This document shows positions 36,362 to 47,110 of a DNA stretch of 64,000 nucleotides, piece by piece. The translations under genes were made by a program, and so were the position numbers. The DNA is taken from assembly GCF_017654505.1 (NCBI RefSeq), contig NC_054552.1, positions 34,420,097 through 34,484,096 on the forward strand, in the 5' to 3' direction. Below the pieces are notes generated by a model, which did not search any database, was not told the DNA's origin, and saw nothing but the letters and a program-made list of their open reading frames with translations. Position 1 is the first letter of the stretch. Each line of letters opens with the position of its first letter. The DNA comes from Polyodon spathula (lineage: Eukaryota; Chordata; Actinopteri; Acipenseriformes; Polyodontidae).

Positions 36362-36363
<2 letters not shown>
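34722..36363. other. AT-rich unique sequence
   Basis: Contains a short GT run at 35888-35902. No gene, mobile element or long repeat is recognised. Confidence 0.45.

Positions 36364-36428
<65 letters not shown>
36364..36428. repeat. (TA)n microsatellite
   Basis: Perfect TA dinucleotide array of about 64 bp between aaaaggaa and tttatgtac. Confidence 0.97.
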
Positions 36429-36431
<3 letters not shown>

Positions 36432-36804
36432 GTACACATCGTGCTGCCTTCACGACAAATTACAGAAATGAATGTGTCCCATTTCTCAGGGCTCAGGATC
36501 CCTGCTATGATTTAATACAATGTTCCTGTCGCTGTTCCACTTGTCAGCACTGAGGTGTCAGTGGAAGGCTTTGTCTTCCAGGGAAATGAAATGCCTGCCG
36601 CACACTGACTCTGGCTCATAGGGATATTAAACGACAACTCAGCTTTTTATTTCTCACTTTCTTTCCAAGCTGAGAAAAGAGGTCTGTGTTCAGTTTAGTT
36701 ACTGCACATCACAGAAGTATCTGGGGATCTGCTGGCTGTCTAGCACTCAGGTTGATCGTAGGTGTTGTCAAAGACCCCACAGTGATAGATTGTGGAGAAT
36801 TCCA

Positions 36805-36827
36805 TTTTTTTTTTTTTTTTTTTTTTT
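36805..36827. repeat. T23 homopolymer
   Basis: Uninterrupted T run after gaattcca. No element body is recognised next to it. Confidence 0.9.
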
Positions 36828-37108
36828 ACTTCCTTGTGGTGACAGGCCAAGGGCATGACAACTATGTTGCAATCTTTGAAATATTTGCAGTGAATTCTAG
36901 ACATGTGGCAATGCAAGGGTTAAACATGCTATTGAAAAATTCACTTTGCAATTCACTTTTTCTGTTCACTGACTGCTAAAGTTAATGATTTAAAGAAATA
37001 CACATGTGCCAGTTAGACTGAAAAAAAAAATTAGTAAACATGCTAAATCAATACCTGCAGGCATAAAAAGAATAGATTGGATTTGAAAGGATTAAAAACT
37101 GAAATTTG

Positions 37109-37109
37109 C

Positions 37110-37140
<31 letters not shown>

Positions 37141-37143
37141 AAA
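37109..37143. repeat. C22-A13 homopolymer junction
   Basis: Twenty-two C are followed directly by 13 A. Such junctions are prone to sequencing and assembly error, and the C-run can form i-motif or quadruplex structure. Confidence 0.9.
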
Positions 37144-37351
37144 CAGTTTGTCAAAACACACAAAAATAAACCAAAGAAGCCATCAAACTGATTGCTGATA
37201 TTATTGCACAAGGAACTGTCAACGACCCCTAGCACCATGTCATCAATAGCGGAAAGCCATGTACCACGAAAGAGATAACATTGTGTAAGCGTTTCTTTAA
37301 GTGAAAATGTCTTTCACGGTCGATAAGCTCTGAGCTATCACAGAAACAAAC

Positions 37352-37366
37352 GGAGAGGGAGAGGAA

Positions 37367-37452
<86 letters not shown>

Positions 37453-37545
37453 GTAGGGAGAGAAAGAGAGAGAGAGAAAGAAAGAGGGAAAGGGAGAGGG
37501 AGAGGGTGAGGGAAAGTGAGAGGGAGAGGAAGAGGGAGAGAGGGA
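37352..37545. repeat. Purine-only (GA)n tract
   Basis: About 102 bp of uninterrupted purines (37352-37453) with a long perfect GA core, followed by about 90 bp of degenerate gggaga/gaaaga with three T interruptions. Strong potential for triplex (H-DNA). The frames SLSLS and SPSPS on the other strand are artefacts. Confidence 0.95.
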
Positions 37546-37766
37546 TGTATAATTCATTTTCTTCACTGAGTTCACAAAGGGCATTGTTAATGCATCATTT
37601 TATAAAACACATATTCAATTTTTAATCTAGTGATGACCAGCACCCTTAAAATACACAACGCATTGTGAATGCCCAGTCCCCTCTCTTTGCCTTGCAAGTT
37701 TGGTTTGGCCCACAATAAAATTAGCCAAAACAACATACAGCTCTTTTTTTGGCCGAGTATTTTATT

Positions 37767-37860
37767 GAGGGAGGGAAAGAGAGAGAGAGGGAGAGAGAGA
37801 GGGAGAGGGAGGGAGAGAGAGAGAGACGGAGGCAGAGGAGGGACGAGGGGACAGGACAGG
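37767..37860. repeat. Second purine-rich (GA)n tract
   Basis: gagggagggaaagagagaga and related repeats with few pyrimidines, about 220 bp after the first purine tract and on the same strand. Confidence 0.93.
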
Positions 37861-38347
37861 AATATATAAAAAAAAAACTGTTTGTGTCTGTTTTGTCCTA
37901 CAGGCAAAAGGGCCAGGACGAATCAGCAGGCTTCATGGCAAATCTTCCTGTCACAGGAGATGGAGAGCTGTGCCGGCTGCCTTGACGGATTGTTAGCATT
38001 AGCAGACATGAGTGTGATTAATATGCCAGCTCTTCAAATGACATGCAGGAAAAGGTGTTGCTTAAAACCCAGCCGCAGTGACTTCATTCTATCTTTGCAA
38101 AGCTCTTGTATAACCTTTGTCTTACAAACAGTTTGGTGCTACAGTAAGTGCACTGCATCACTTTGCTCAGCCCTGCTTTCTGCAAATAAATCCTTTAAAG
38201 ATCATGAATACAAGTCACATTGTGTTTAAAGAGCAGCTTATTCTAGTTCAGCAGCGTGCAATGTAGTTATTGCTGGTGTCAGCATGCTGAATCGTATCCC
38301 ATCAGTAAACAGAGAGAGACGCACCCATGCCTGTGTTAACCTCTCCA
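37861..38347. other. Unique non-coding sequence
   Basis: A plus-strand frame at 37882-38229 (115 codons) has no recognisable domain and no splice or start context. No other feature is seen. Confidence 0.4.
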
Positions 38348-38523
38348 GTAACACTTTACATTAAGTGTCTCTAATTACTGTGCATTTACATAAATATGTA
38401 CACATTAAATACATTATAGCTATGTATAATAGCATTGTAATAATGTGTAAGTACACATGTAGCTAATAAGTAACTACTATGTAAATACACAGCAATTACA
38501 GACTCTTAATGTGTAGAATTACC
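38348..38523. mobile_element. TTACAT-type inverted-repeat element, full length
   Basis: It starts gtaacactttacattaagtg and ends acagactcttaatgtgtaga attacc, so the two ends are inverted copies. Internal words such as ctaattactgtgcatttaca mirror gtaaatacacagcaattac. At 176 bp with no coding capacity it fits a MITE. Relatives lie at 27689 and 43917, with likely relics at 34361, 38705 and 48285. Confidence 0.75.
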
Positions 38524-38699
38524 TCCTCCTCATGTCTGCATCTACGCTCAGGTTGGTCAATACTAGTTCAGACCAAGCTTGGTTTTATGACTCAGCTCCT
38601 TGCTAGGTTTGTCTTCAGTCTATTTGTAATAACACTAATGGGCTCTTTCATTAGTCCAGTGAGGAACAGGTGTAAGTAAAACAGGATGGGCCATAAATA

Positions 38700-38810
38700 G
38701 TGTATGTATTATTGTGTCTATAATTACATTGTTATAACTACACACACAGTTACCTGGTAATTACATTGTAAGTACACAACAACATGCATAAATACAGAGT
38801 AATTACACAT
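38700..38810. mobile_element. Probable relic of the TTACAT-type element
   Basis: Words taattacattgttataacta, cagttacctggtaattac and acagagtaattacacatgg resemble the family, but the ends are not recognisable. Confidence 0.35.
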
Positions 38811-38888
38811 GGCCTTAGAAACTGGCTTGAAATGTCATTCTATATGAGGTTACGATGCAGTTACAGTACTATTAATAATTACTTTGTT

Positions 38889-38955
38889 TTTTTATTATTA
38901 TTTATTATTATGTATTTTATTTTATTTTATTTTATTTTATTTTGTATTAGTTTAT
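38889..38955. repeat. (TTTTA)n pentanucleotide tract with ATT runs
   Basis: Short ATT runs pass into about six TTTTA units. It directly precedes the interspersed-repeat fragment at 38950. Confidence 0.85.
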
Positions 38956-39060
38956 TTAACCAGGAGAATTACCCATTGAGAGCGAACCTCATTTACAAGG
39001 GGGTCCTGGAAAACAATGAAAAGACAATTACAAGCACAAGCAACACAATACAAGCATGCA
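38950..39060 (+). mobile_element. Probable interspersed repeat fragment (tttaaccagg type)
   Basis: tttatttaaccaggagaatt, then acccattgagagc and acaagggggtcctgg resemble a repeat widespread in fish genomes (tttaaccagg ... cccattgaga ... caagggagacctgg). The ccagga/tcctgg ends can pair. Family name not assigned; recognition is from memory of its pattern. Confidence 0.45.
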
Positions 39061-39414
39061 TGGGTCAGACTTAATCAGCAGCACACACAGACCAAAGAAC
39101 AGGTAATATGAGTTATACTGCATTAACGTGTCATTAAAATGAAGCTAAAAAAAAACAAACACAGACAGAATGCAAGGACCATATTGTACCTTTTAAAGTA
39201 AAAAACAACTTTGGGACAGAATCCCTTCTGTGCGTTTTTGCTGAAGTGTAGCAACCAAGCCCCTGGCACATCTTCCACACACAATGGTTAGAATAAAAGT
39301 CTTCAAAATGAAGAAGCAGTGTGAACAGCATCTGTATGCGGTCCATTGTACTGCAAGGGTTTCAAGGCTCACTCACTCTGTGCTCGCCTTCATGCAGAAA
39401 AGGCCTGCCAGATT
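39061..39414. other. Unique non-coding sequence
   Basis: A minus-strand frame at 39134-39346 has no domain. Nothing else is recognised. Confidence 0.45.
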
Positions 39415-39560
39415 GAGCAATGGTGGTGAGCTGCTTGATTATTAGGATTAATTGTCTTTTATCAGTGCAGCGGATCAGGTATGCTTGGACGATGAGGGCC
39501 AATAAGCTTATTGTTTTCTTTTAAAGCAGCCTTCACAAGAGTGCTGTTTCTTAAGTTACT
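39415..39560. promoter_or_regulatory. Candidate conserved non-coding element
   Basis: Repeat-free sequence with gcttgattattaggattaat, tgtcttttatcagtgcagc and gccaataagcttattg. It has TAAT/ATTA and GATA-type (ttatc) words and no frame. Weak candidate. Confidence 0.22.
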
Positions 39561-41461
39561 TTATGTGTCAGCATGACTGGAATTGGCAGCAAAACGGCTA
39601 TATCTTGACAATGAGAAAGTGATTGTGCGCTCTAAGCCCACTCTGTCTGTGTATAATATATTTATATGGGAGGTTTTTGAAGGAAAGACAGATTTGTAAG
39701 AATAATGAATGCAGTTTCGATAAGCAGACACCGTGATTCTCCACTTCCGACCCTGCTGAGGTTAGCCTCACCTTTGCCCTCCAGCTAGTGTGACCCTTGC
39801 CTTTCATTAAATTCCCCTTGACCTCTGATATATCCATGTATTGATCATCATCATAATAATAATAAAATTAATAATAATAATTGTCAGGCTTCACTGAAAT
39901 GTAGAAACGAGTCGCGTTTCATACTTGCTCATTGCTTCCAATTAGCGCTGTAATCGTAATACAACTTAATATCCATTTGTTTTTAATGAATGTATTTGGA
40001 TACAACAGTTTTGTAGCAAATATTGCTCAGTGGTCCTGTTGCTGTGACTAACAAAGCACCAGGGTGCAACAAAAAGCATTATGAAAACATGCATAACTGT
40101 GCATGCTAAAGCATGTGGAAGTACGGCACAGCATGCTGAATGCATAGTGAAGTCATGGACAAGGCATGGTAAACTGCTGCAAAAGAATGAGCAGATTACA
40201 CAAGCCTGGTAAAGGGATATATAACAGAGCAATTAGATGAGTTTATGAGATATACAGAGAAGAAGCTATCCCATTACAGTGCTCCGGGGCTATGGCCAGA
40301 CAGATGTACCTTTCCAGCATCCACTACATGTTGTGTGCTCATCCTCTCCACTGCTCCACAGGTACTCCTGCATCAGGCATGGTATGAAGGTGATTGCAAA
40401 CACACCACTGCTTTTATTATGAACAAGAGATCTCTCTCAACTACTCCTTGCCAGCCACCACTATTCCACGGAAACTATAGATGTACATCACTGTGTCCTG
40501 GTAATAATAAGCCAGCCACTACTGCTATAAAATAAGCATGTTTTTTTTTCCTCTGGCAGACATTACATACAGGAGGTGAGGGTTAATACCCCATGCATGA
40601 AAGGACAAATTTAAACTAATAAGCATGCCTGTAAGAAAAAGAGCTTGGACAGTCCATGTATAGCTCTATTGTTTTGCTATTCCTTCTTCCATTTCAGTCT
40701 GTATATTAACAGGTGCTCAGAAAGGGTTTGCATTAGGTAGACAGGCACCCCCAATGCTGAGAAATTATCATCAGCCCTGGGAAGAAGCTAGAAACAAAGG
40801 GGCCAAGCCATCTCACAGTCCATTCACACGGCCTCCGCTAACACTCTACTCAATGGTTTTGCTGCTGTTTGTAAATTAGCATCATTCAGCATGGGTTGAT
40901 AGCAGGCCTGTGTGAGACTTGAGGGCAGTATTGTTTTATGAAGAGGTGTAGCCTCCATAATGAGGAGCAGCTGAGAGGTACAGTGATGGTCAGCCACTCT
41001 GAACAGCCCTTAAGATCACTTAACCCTGCTCCTTAAAAGTGAGCTGGAAAACGTAGCTTTCACACAAATGAACTGGCTCCCTTCTGTCTTTATCTGAAGA
41101 AAAAAATAGGACTTTTTATTTATTTACATATTTTTGTTTGTTTGATTTCACACATGGTTTGCAAGTGTAATTTCAACACTTAAAGGGTCAATCCAACTAG
41201 TCTAAGATACAGAAATCCCTGAAAAAACAGTTCTCAAAATATTCCTATTTGGTGCTGGGTGGCTGTCTCTAATCATATTGGAAGTGCTTTGTTTTTTTCC
41301 TGTGTTACCATTCTCAACATGATTGGAGGTAGCCAGCATATGATTTACCGAAGCATAGCACCCAAGTTTCATCAATTGGAATGCTGGTCCAGGCTATTTG
41401 CTGTGGATGCGCAGGAGAGGGTTAGGGGTATCTGCACTGTACAATTCAACTAAATAATACC

Positions 41462-41463
<2 letters not shown>
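39561..41463. other. Unique non-coding sequence with a catg-rich patch
   Basis: 40080-40180 is dense in gcatg/catgc words (gcataactgtgcatgctaaa, gcatgctgaatgcatag), possibly a decayed interspersed repeat related to 32020. An aat run lies at 39850-39882. Frames up to 96 codons carry no domain. Confidence 0.4.
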
Positions 41464-41536
<73 letters not shown>

Positions 41537-41538
41537 TA
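41464..41538. repeat. (TA)n with short (CA)n microsatellite
   Basis: About 60 bp of TA followed by cacacacaca. Confidence 0.96.
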
Positions 41539-41705
41539 TTGCTGTGGCTTTAAATACTGAATGTCATCTCAGGAAGGTTAACAGAGAGAACGGTCCATGA
41601 ACACCAAGCCTCGAAGTGACAAGTTATCTATACTGAAGAGCACTGTGCAGAATGTACTGTTACCCTCCTAACCCAAGTAGGGCTTATTTAGTTAAAATTT
41701 TCAAC

Positions 41706-42653
41706 AGCTACAATCCTACAAACAACAGCTACAATCCCACAAAAACTTCACACCAGCTACAATCGCACAAACACTTCACAACAGCTACAATCCAACAAAC
41801 ACTTCACAACAGCTACAATCCCACAAACACTTCACAACAGCTACAATCCAACAAACACTTCACAACAGCTACAATCTTACAAACACTTCACAACAGCTAC
41901 AATCCAACAAACACATCACAACAGCTACAATCCCACAAACACTTCACAACAGCTACAATCCAACAAACACTTCACAACAGCTACAATCGCACAAAAACTT
42001 CACAACAGCTACAATCCAACAAACACTTCACAACAGCTACAATCCAACAAACACTTCACAACAGCTACAATCGCACAAAAACTTCACAACAGCTACAATC
42101 GCACAAACACTTCACAACAGCTACAATCCAACAAACACTTCACAACAGCTACAATCCAACAAACACTTCACAACAGCTACAATCCCACAAACACTTCACA
42201 ACAGCTACAATCCAACAAACACTTCACAACAGCTACAATCCAACAAACACTTCACAACAGCTACAATCCAACAAACACATCACAACAGCTACAATCCCAC
42301 AAACACTTCACAACAGCTACAATCCAACAAACACTTCACAACAGCTACAATCGCACAAAAACTTCACAACAGCTACAATCCAACAAACACTTCACAACAG
42401 CTACAATCCAACAAACACTTCACAACAGCTACAATCGCACAAAAACTTCACAACAGCTACAATCGCACAAACACTTCACAACAGCTACAATCCAACAAAC
42501 ACTTCACAACAGCTACAATCCCACAAACACTTCACAACAGCTACAATCCAACAAACACTTCACAACAGCTACAATCCAACAAACACTTCACAACAGCTAC
42601 AATCCCAGAAACACTTCACAACAGCTACAATCCAACAAACACTTCACAACAGC
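41706..42653. repeat. 28-bp minisatellite, about 34 copies
   Basis: The unit is acagctacaatccaacaaac acttcaca. The bases after 'aatc' vary between caaca, ccaca and gcaca(aa). The unit has no plus-strand stop in any phase, and 28 is not a multiple of three, so an open frame (41652-42716, 354 codons) cycles through three phases and reads an apparent 28-residue Q/N/T-rich peptide repeat. This is a by-product, not evidence for a gene. Variant order shows a 13-unit higher-order duplication (see findings). Confidence 0.95.
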
Positions 42654-43544
42654 TGTCACATCCCGACACATCCATTCATCATGATTTCATTACAATATGC
42701 AGGGCAAGGCCCTTAACACTGCAGCTGCATTCCCGTTCTTACTCCCTGGCCATGGTCACCGCGACGCAAATCCACGGACAACAAATATCCAGCATGGACA
42801 TTTATTCTCTATGCAAATGCATTCCACTATAATTAAGGTCTGTAGGAAAGTTATGTTTCTATCAGTGTTTTTTCTTTAGTTTTTTTGCTTCTGAAACAGT
42901 GAACAGATGTGTGAAGGATCCACAATACCACAAGATTTCTGGAATGGTGACCCCGGAGGTAATCTTAAGAACGAAACAGACCCACACGCCGACCCAAGCA
43001 CAGTAGCCGTGTGAAGTCCTAATCCCGATCACGCTATAGCCTGAAGAGTATGGCGAAGGACTCATGTAAACAGATGCAATGAACAAGCCAGTAGAAAATA
43101 AAGTTAAAGTGGAACAAAATGACATTGTGAGTGGCGAGGCTGCCCTATTGTCTGCCTGGAAGGTGATCCTCGGCATCTGGAGATGATGGAAAGCATGATT
43201 CAAATTAACATCGAGAATGATTAATATCTCCTTAAAGCGCCTACTTCCAAGATATCAATCATCTCATTATACAGGAAAAGTTCATTGTGAGAGGGGAGGG
43301 CTGGAGCCCTGAACCATGAATAACTAGCCCTCCCCTCGACATGTTTACTTACACTAGAGAAAGGACCAATAACTCAACAAGCTCATCCCAGACAGACTGC
43401 TCCTGTTTGTTTGTTTCTTTTCTTTCGGGTAATATGTTTTTGTTAATGTTTTGCAGTGCAGGACTTTGCTCGAGCCAATCCACAGAACAGATGAGGGGTG
43501 TTATGAAAAACGTTATGATTGATTTAAAAATCTTGTACTGAAGG
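42654..43544. other. Unique non-coding sequence
   Basis: A minus-strand frame at 42862-43203 (113 codons) has no known domain. Sequence around 42930-43200 is less AT-rich but featureless. Confidence 0.4.
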
Positions 43545-43774
43545 ATGCTGTGTGAGCTTGTAACCAGGAGGTCCCCCGTTCAAATCCCAGCTCAGCCATT
43601 GACTCACTGTGTGACCCTAATCAAGTCACTGAACCTCCTTGTGCTCTGTCTTTCGGGTGAGACGTTGTTGTAAGTGACTCTGCAGCTGATGCACGGTTCA
43701 CACACCCAAGTCTCTGCAAGTCGCCTTGGATAAAGGCATCTGCTAAACAAACAAATAAAAATAAGAGGGAAGAT
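43545..43774 (+). mobile_element. tRNA-derived SINE
   Basis: The head contains a tRNA B-box (gttcaaatccc near 43580) after a decayed A-box region. The body includes cattgactcactgtgtgacc and ctgtctttcgggtgagacg. The tail has cgccttggataaaggcatct gctaaa followed by caaacaaataaaaataa. This tail is typical of fish SINEs mobilised by LINEs. The 5' end looks truncated or diverged and no clear target-site duplication is seen. Partial minus-strand relatives lie at 49770 and 50780. Confidence 0.8.
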
Positions 43775-43916
43775 GCCTAAACTCCAGGTGTTCGCTCAGC
43801 TATTTAGAGAAAACTTCTAAAAGTGTTCTGTAATGTGTTGTGGCAAGGTGTCGTGACAGCATACAGAAACATTATTTTACAGCCAATGGGTGAGTTGCTA
43901 AATTACTCTAAACAAG

Positions 43917-44306
43917 GTGGCACTTTTCATTGTGACTTTAATTACTGTGTAGTTACATAGTAGTTACATAGTAAATACATGTGTACTTACACACAATTAC
44001 AGTGCTATTGTGCACAGTTGCAATGTACTTACATCTTGTTTCAATGATATAACCCTAAACCTATCCCTAACCTTTACCCTAAATGTAACCCTAAATCCCC
44101 CTAACCCTAACCCTGACTCTAAACCTAACCATACTCTCCCTAACCCTAACCCTAACCCTAATCCTAATCCTTTTCTGATACAACTGGGTACTTACATATA
44201 TCGTGCAAAAAGATTTACACTTTAAGTACCTATGCATAATAGCATTGTAATAATGTGTACTATGTAAATACACAGTAGTTAGAGACACAATGTAAAGTGC
44301 TACTGG
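43917..44306. mobile_element. TTACAT-type inverted-repeat element with telomere-like centre
   Basis: The left part (ttaattactgtgtagttaca tagtagttacatag) and right part (ctatgtaaatacacagtagt tagagacacaatgtaaagt) are inverted counterparts of the 38348-38523 element. Between them lies a CCCTAA-rich core (44051-44171) not present in the 176-bp copy. No coding capacity. Confidence 0.7.
44051..44171. repeat. Degenerate telomere-like (CCCTAA)n tract
   Basis: Many ccctaa units with variants cctatc, cctttac, cctgactc, ending ccctaaccctaaccctaatc. It is an interstitial telomere-like sequence enclosed by the arms of the inverted-repeat element. The arginine/valine frames opposite it are artefacts. Confidence 0.85.
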
Positions 44307-44700
44307 AAACAATTGTGCTACTGGAAACATATTTTTGGATTTTTTTCTGTGGAGCAGGGTCTGTAAATTAATTGAATCTGCCATGGTACAGTTATGATCA
44401 TTTGTTGCATGCAAGATAACAAGCTTTTTTTTTCACATTGCAGCATTAAAAAGCCATTATTCCTCTCCACAATAGTCTATATAGTATATAACAAGGTCAC
44501 CTATATCCTTTATTAGCTTTTAACTTTACTTTGAGACTATGTCTTTCTTTCTAGGATAATCAGTACACTTTTTTATTGAATAGGTGCATGGCATTGGGTG
44601 TTATCTTTTTATTGACACTCACTGAATAGTTAAGGTTACTATGGAGATTCAAATAGATAGTTGTCATTTTCTCAAGTAACCACTCCTTTAATGCTCATTA
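44307..44700. other. Unique non-coding sequence before the 40-bp array
   Basis: AT-rich sequence with no recognised feature. It ends atgctcatta just before the minisatellite. Confidence 0.45.
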
Positions 44701-45618
44701 CAGTAAGGGATCGTGGTGTAGTATGCTGAGATATCTATCACAGTAAGGGATCGTGGTGTAGTATGCTGAGATATCTATCACAGTAAGGGATCGTGGTGTA
44801 GTATGCTGAGATATCTATCACAGTAAGGGATCGTGGTGTAGTATGCTGAGATGTCTATCACAGTAAGGGATCGTGGTGTAGTATGCTGAGATATCTATCA
44901 CAGTAAGGGATCGTGGTGTAGTATGCTGAGATATCTATCACAGTAAGGGATCGTGGTGTAGTATGCTGAGATATCTATCACAGTAAGGGATCGTGGTGTA
45001 GTATGCTGAGATGTCTATCACAGTAAGGGATCGTGGTGTAGTATGCTGAGATGTCTATCACAGTAAGGGATCGTGGTGTAGTATGCTGAGATGTCTATCA
45101 CAGTAAGGGATCGTGGTGTAGTATGCTGAGATATCTATCACAGTAAGGGATCGTGGTGTAGTATGCTGAGATATCTATCACAGTAAGGGATCGTGGTGTA
45201 GTATGCTGAGATATCTATCACAGTAAGGGATCGTGGTGTAGTATGCTGAGATATCTATCACAGTAAGGGATCGTGGTGTAGTATGCTGAGATATCTATCA
45301 CAGTAAGGGATCGTGGTGTAGTATGCTGAGATATCTATCACAGTAAGGGATCGTGGTGTAGTATGCTGAGATATCTATCACAGTAAGGGATCGTGGTGTA
45401 GTATGCTGAGATGTCTATCACAGTAAGGGATCGTGGTGTAGTATGCTGAGATGTCTATCACAGTAAGGGATCGTGGTGTAGTATGCTGAGATGTCTATCA
45501 CAGTAAGGGATCGTGGTGTAGTATGCTGAGATATCTATCACAGTAAGGGATCGTGGTGTAGTATGCTGAGATATCTATCACAGTAAGGGATCGTGGTGTA
45601 GTATGCTGAGATATCTAT
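44701..45618. repeat. 40-bp minisatellite, about 23 copies
   Basis: The unit is cagtaagggatcgtggtgta then gtatgctgagatatctatca. The only variation I see is atatct versus atgtct near the end of each unit. The order of A/G variants over copies 1-23 is AAAG AAAGGG AAAAAAA GGG AAA, showing block duplication. The near-identity of copies implies recent amplification. Confidence 0.97.
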
Positions 45619-46197
45619 GTTCACCTTATTTTGCTGTGGCAGTTCTGCTCTGGATATTCTAACTGTTCTGTATGTTTGCTGTTGCATCAGTTTATATTGT
45701 TCAATCTGTACTGTGTTTACTTGCTCTAGTTTTTGTAAATGTATGCAGTAGATTTGTGTTGTGCCAGTGTTCTGGATTTCTAGCTTATTATATTCCTGAT
45801 ATATGTGTTTTCTTTATCTAGTAAATTAATTCTGTGGTATAGGAGACGTACCTTTTCTCATTGTGGATTTACAGAACAAAAATAGGGATTGCTAATCAAT
45901 ATCGTTCAACAGCCACCAGAATGAGCCACACACAATCCCATGCTTTTATTTAAAAGACCTGTGACTTTAGAAAATATAAACGAAAAGTCAAGCTTTTGTA
46001 CACCTGGGAGTATTTTAAAATGAGTCATTAGTCTTAGAAAGTAGTTGTACAGTAGCTTTTGTAAAGGGTGATTTTGCACCACTTCAGCGATTTGACACAT
46101 TTTGCAAACTATTTCTCCCACAGCCAAAAACATAACATAATTTTAAAATATACATTTTAGAGCCTGTGTTTTGTATTTGAAAAAAAAAAAAAAAGAC
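45619..46197. other. AT-rich unique sequence ending in A14
   Basis: A minus-strand frame at 45906-46133 has no domain. A poly-A tract lies at 46181-46194. No gene is recognised. Confidence 0.45.
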
Positions 46198-46224
46198 TTT
46201 TGATCACCTGGTGGTTGATCAAAA
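46198..46224. other. Perfect 9-bp stem hairpin
   Basis: ttttgatca (46198-46206) and tgatcaaaa (46216-46224) surround a 9-nt loop cctggtggt. It is immediately preceded by A14 and could be a remnant of an inverted-repeat element. Confidence 0.65.
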
Positions 46225-46649
46225 CAGCTGACAAATTGGCTGCAATGGGGGGTGGAGCCCTTGATTGATCCACCTGACATGGCACCGCATGCTAGGATTC
46301 CTCATACTTCTTAGCCAAGGTGTCCCAACTTCTATCTAGACATGCCAGCCTCTAAGGTGAGTGAAGTGGGGCATGGGGGGCTGTTGGTTGTGCTAATGCA
46401 GTTTACACCACTGCAGCCCATTCAAACCCTGCATATAGTGATTTTAATTCATTTAACTGCAGAATTGAATTTTAACACGTGTTCTCAGAGTGCAGATTAC
46501 TGCACTTGGGTATTTCTTTGCAATTATACTGATTTATTAATGAAAAACAGATACACGAGTAGCGCTGCTAAACGCGCACTCTTCCGGTTCTCATATTAAC
46601 AGAAACCCCTGAGAAATGTGTGGTGAGCTCCCAGTTATGACAGGTGCGT
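46225..46649. other. Unique non-coding sequence
   Basis: A plus-strand frame at 46342-46599 (85 codons) lacks a recognisable domain. Nothing else is seen. Confidence 0.4.
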
Positions 46650-47110
46650 GAGTAAGAGTGGCTGCGATGAAGATTATTTAAACACCAGCCAGAGGAACTC
46701 GCTGCCCCGACTGCCCTTGCCAAGCCTCCCTCCCTCGGTTGCCTGTGTGTCCTACTCTTTGCCCTCTCTGCTCTGCTGAGTTCGCTCCTCTTTTTTTTTT
46801 TCCTCTCTCCCTGCGTGCCTCTGCTGCTGAAGCAGCTGCTCCCACTTCATCTTCGGCTGCGTCACGAGCCTGGGTATTAATCATGTTTTTCGAGGGGGAC
46901 ACTCTGCTATTTATCTCCCTGACACTTGCAGCGTTCGGAAGCCCTGCGCTGGGCACAGCCCATTGAGTAGTAAGATTACACATTACCTCGCTCCATTGCC
47001 TCTCCCTGCCCTCTCCATTGACTAGCTGTTCAACAGTGGAATCGAGCTTGCTCGATTGGACATAATGTATGCCTTTTATCAGCGGCTGAGCTTACAGGGT
47101 TAAAAAAAGT
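46650..47110. promoter_or_regulatory. Candidate regulatory block, locally GC-richer
   Basis: GC content and CG steps rise locally (gttcgctcc, cttcggctgcgtcacgagcc, cagcgttcggaagccctgcg), followed by gggtattaatcatg-type words and the palindrome aatcgagcttgctcgatt (47040-47057). It could be a distal promoter or enhancer. The frames on both strands here (75 and 101 codons) contain low-complexity stretches, no domain and no supporting splice sites. Confidence 0.28.

Noticed and set aside
41652..42716. 354-codon plus-strand open frame
   Set aside because: It is generated by a 28-bp tandem repeat that lacks stops in every phase; 28 is not a multiple of three, and no domain or unique coding sequence flanks it.
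46678..46983. 101-codon minus-strand and 75-codon plus-strand frames in GC-richer sequence
   Set aside because: Low-complexity composition, conflicting overlap on opposite strands, no splice sites or domain; better read as candidate regulatory sequence.
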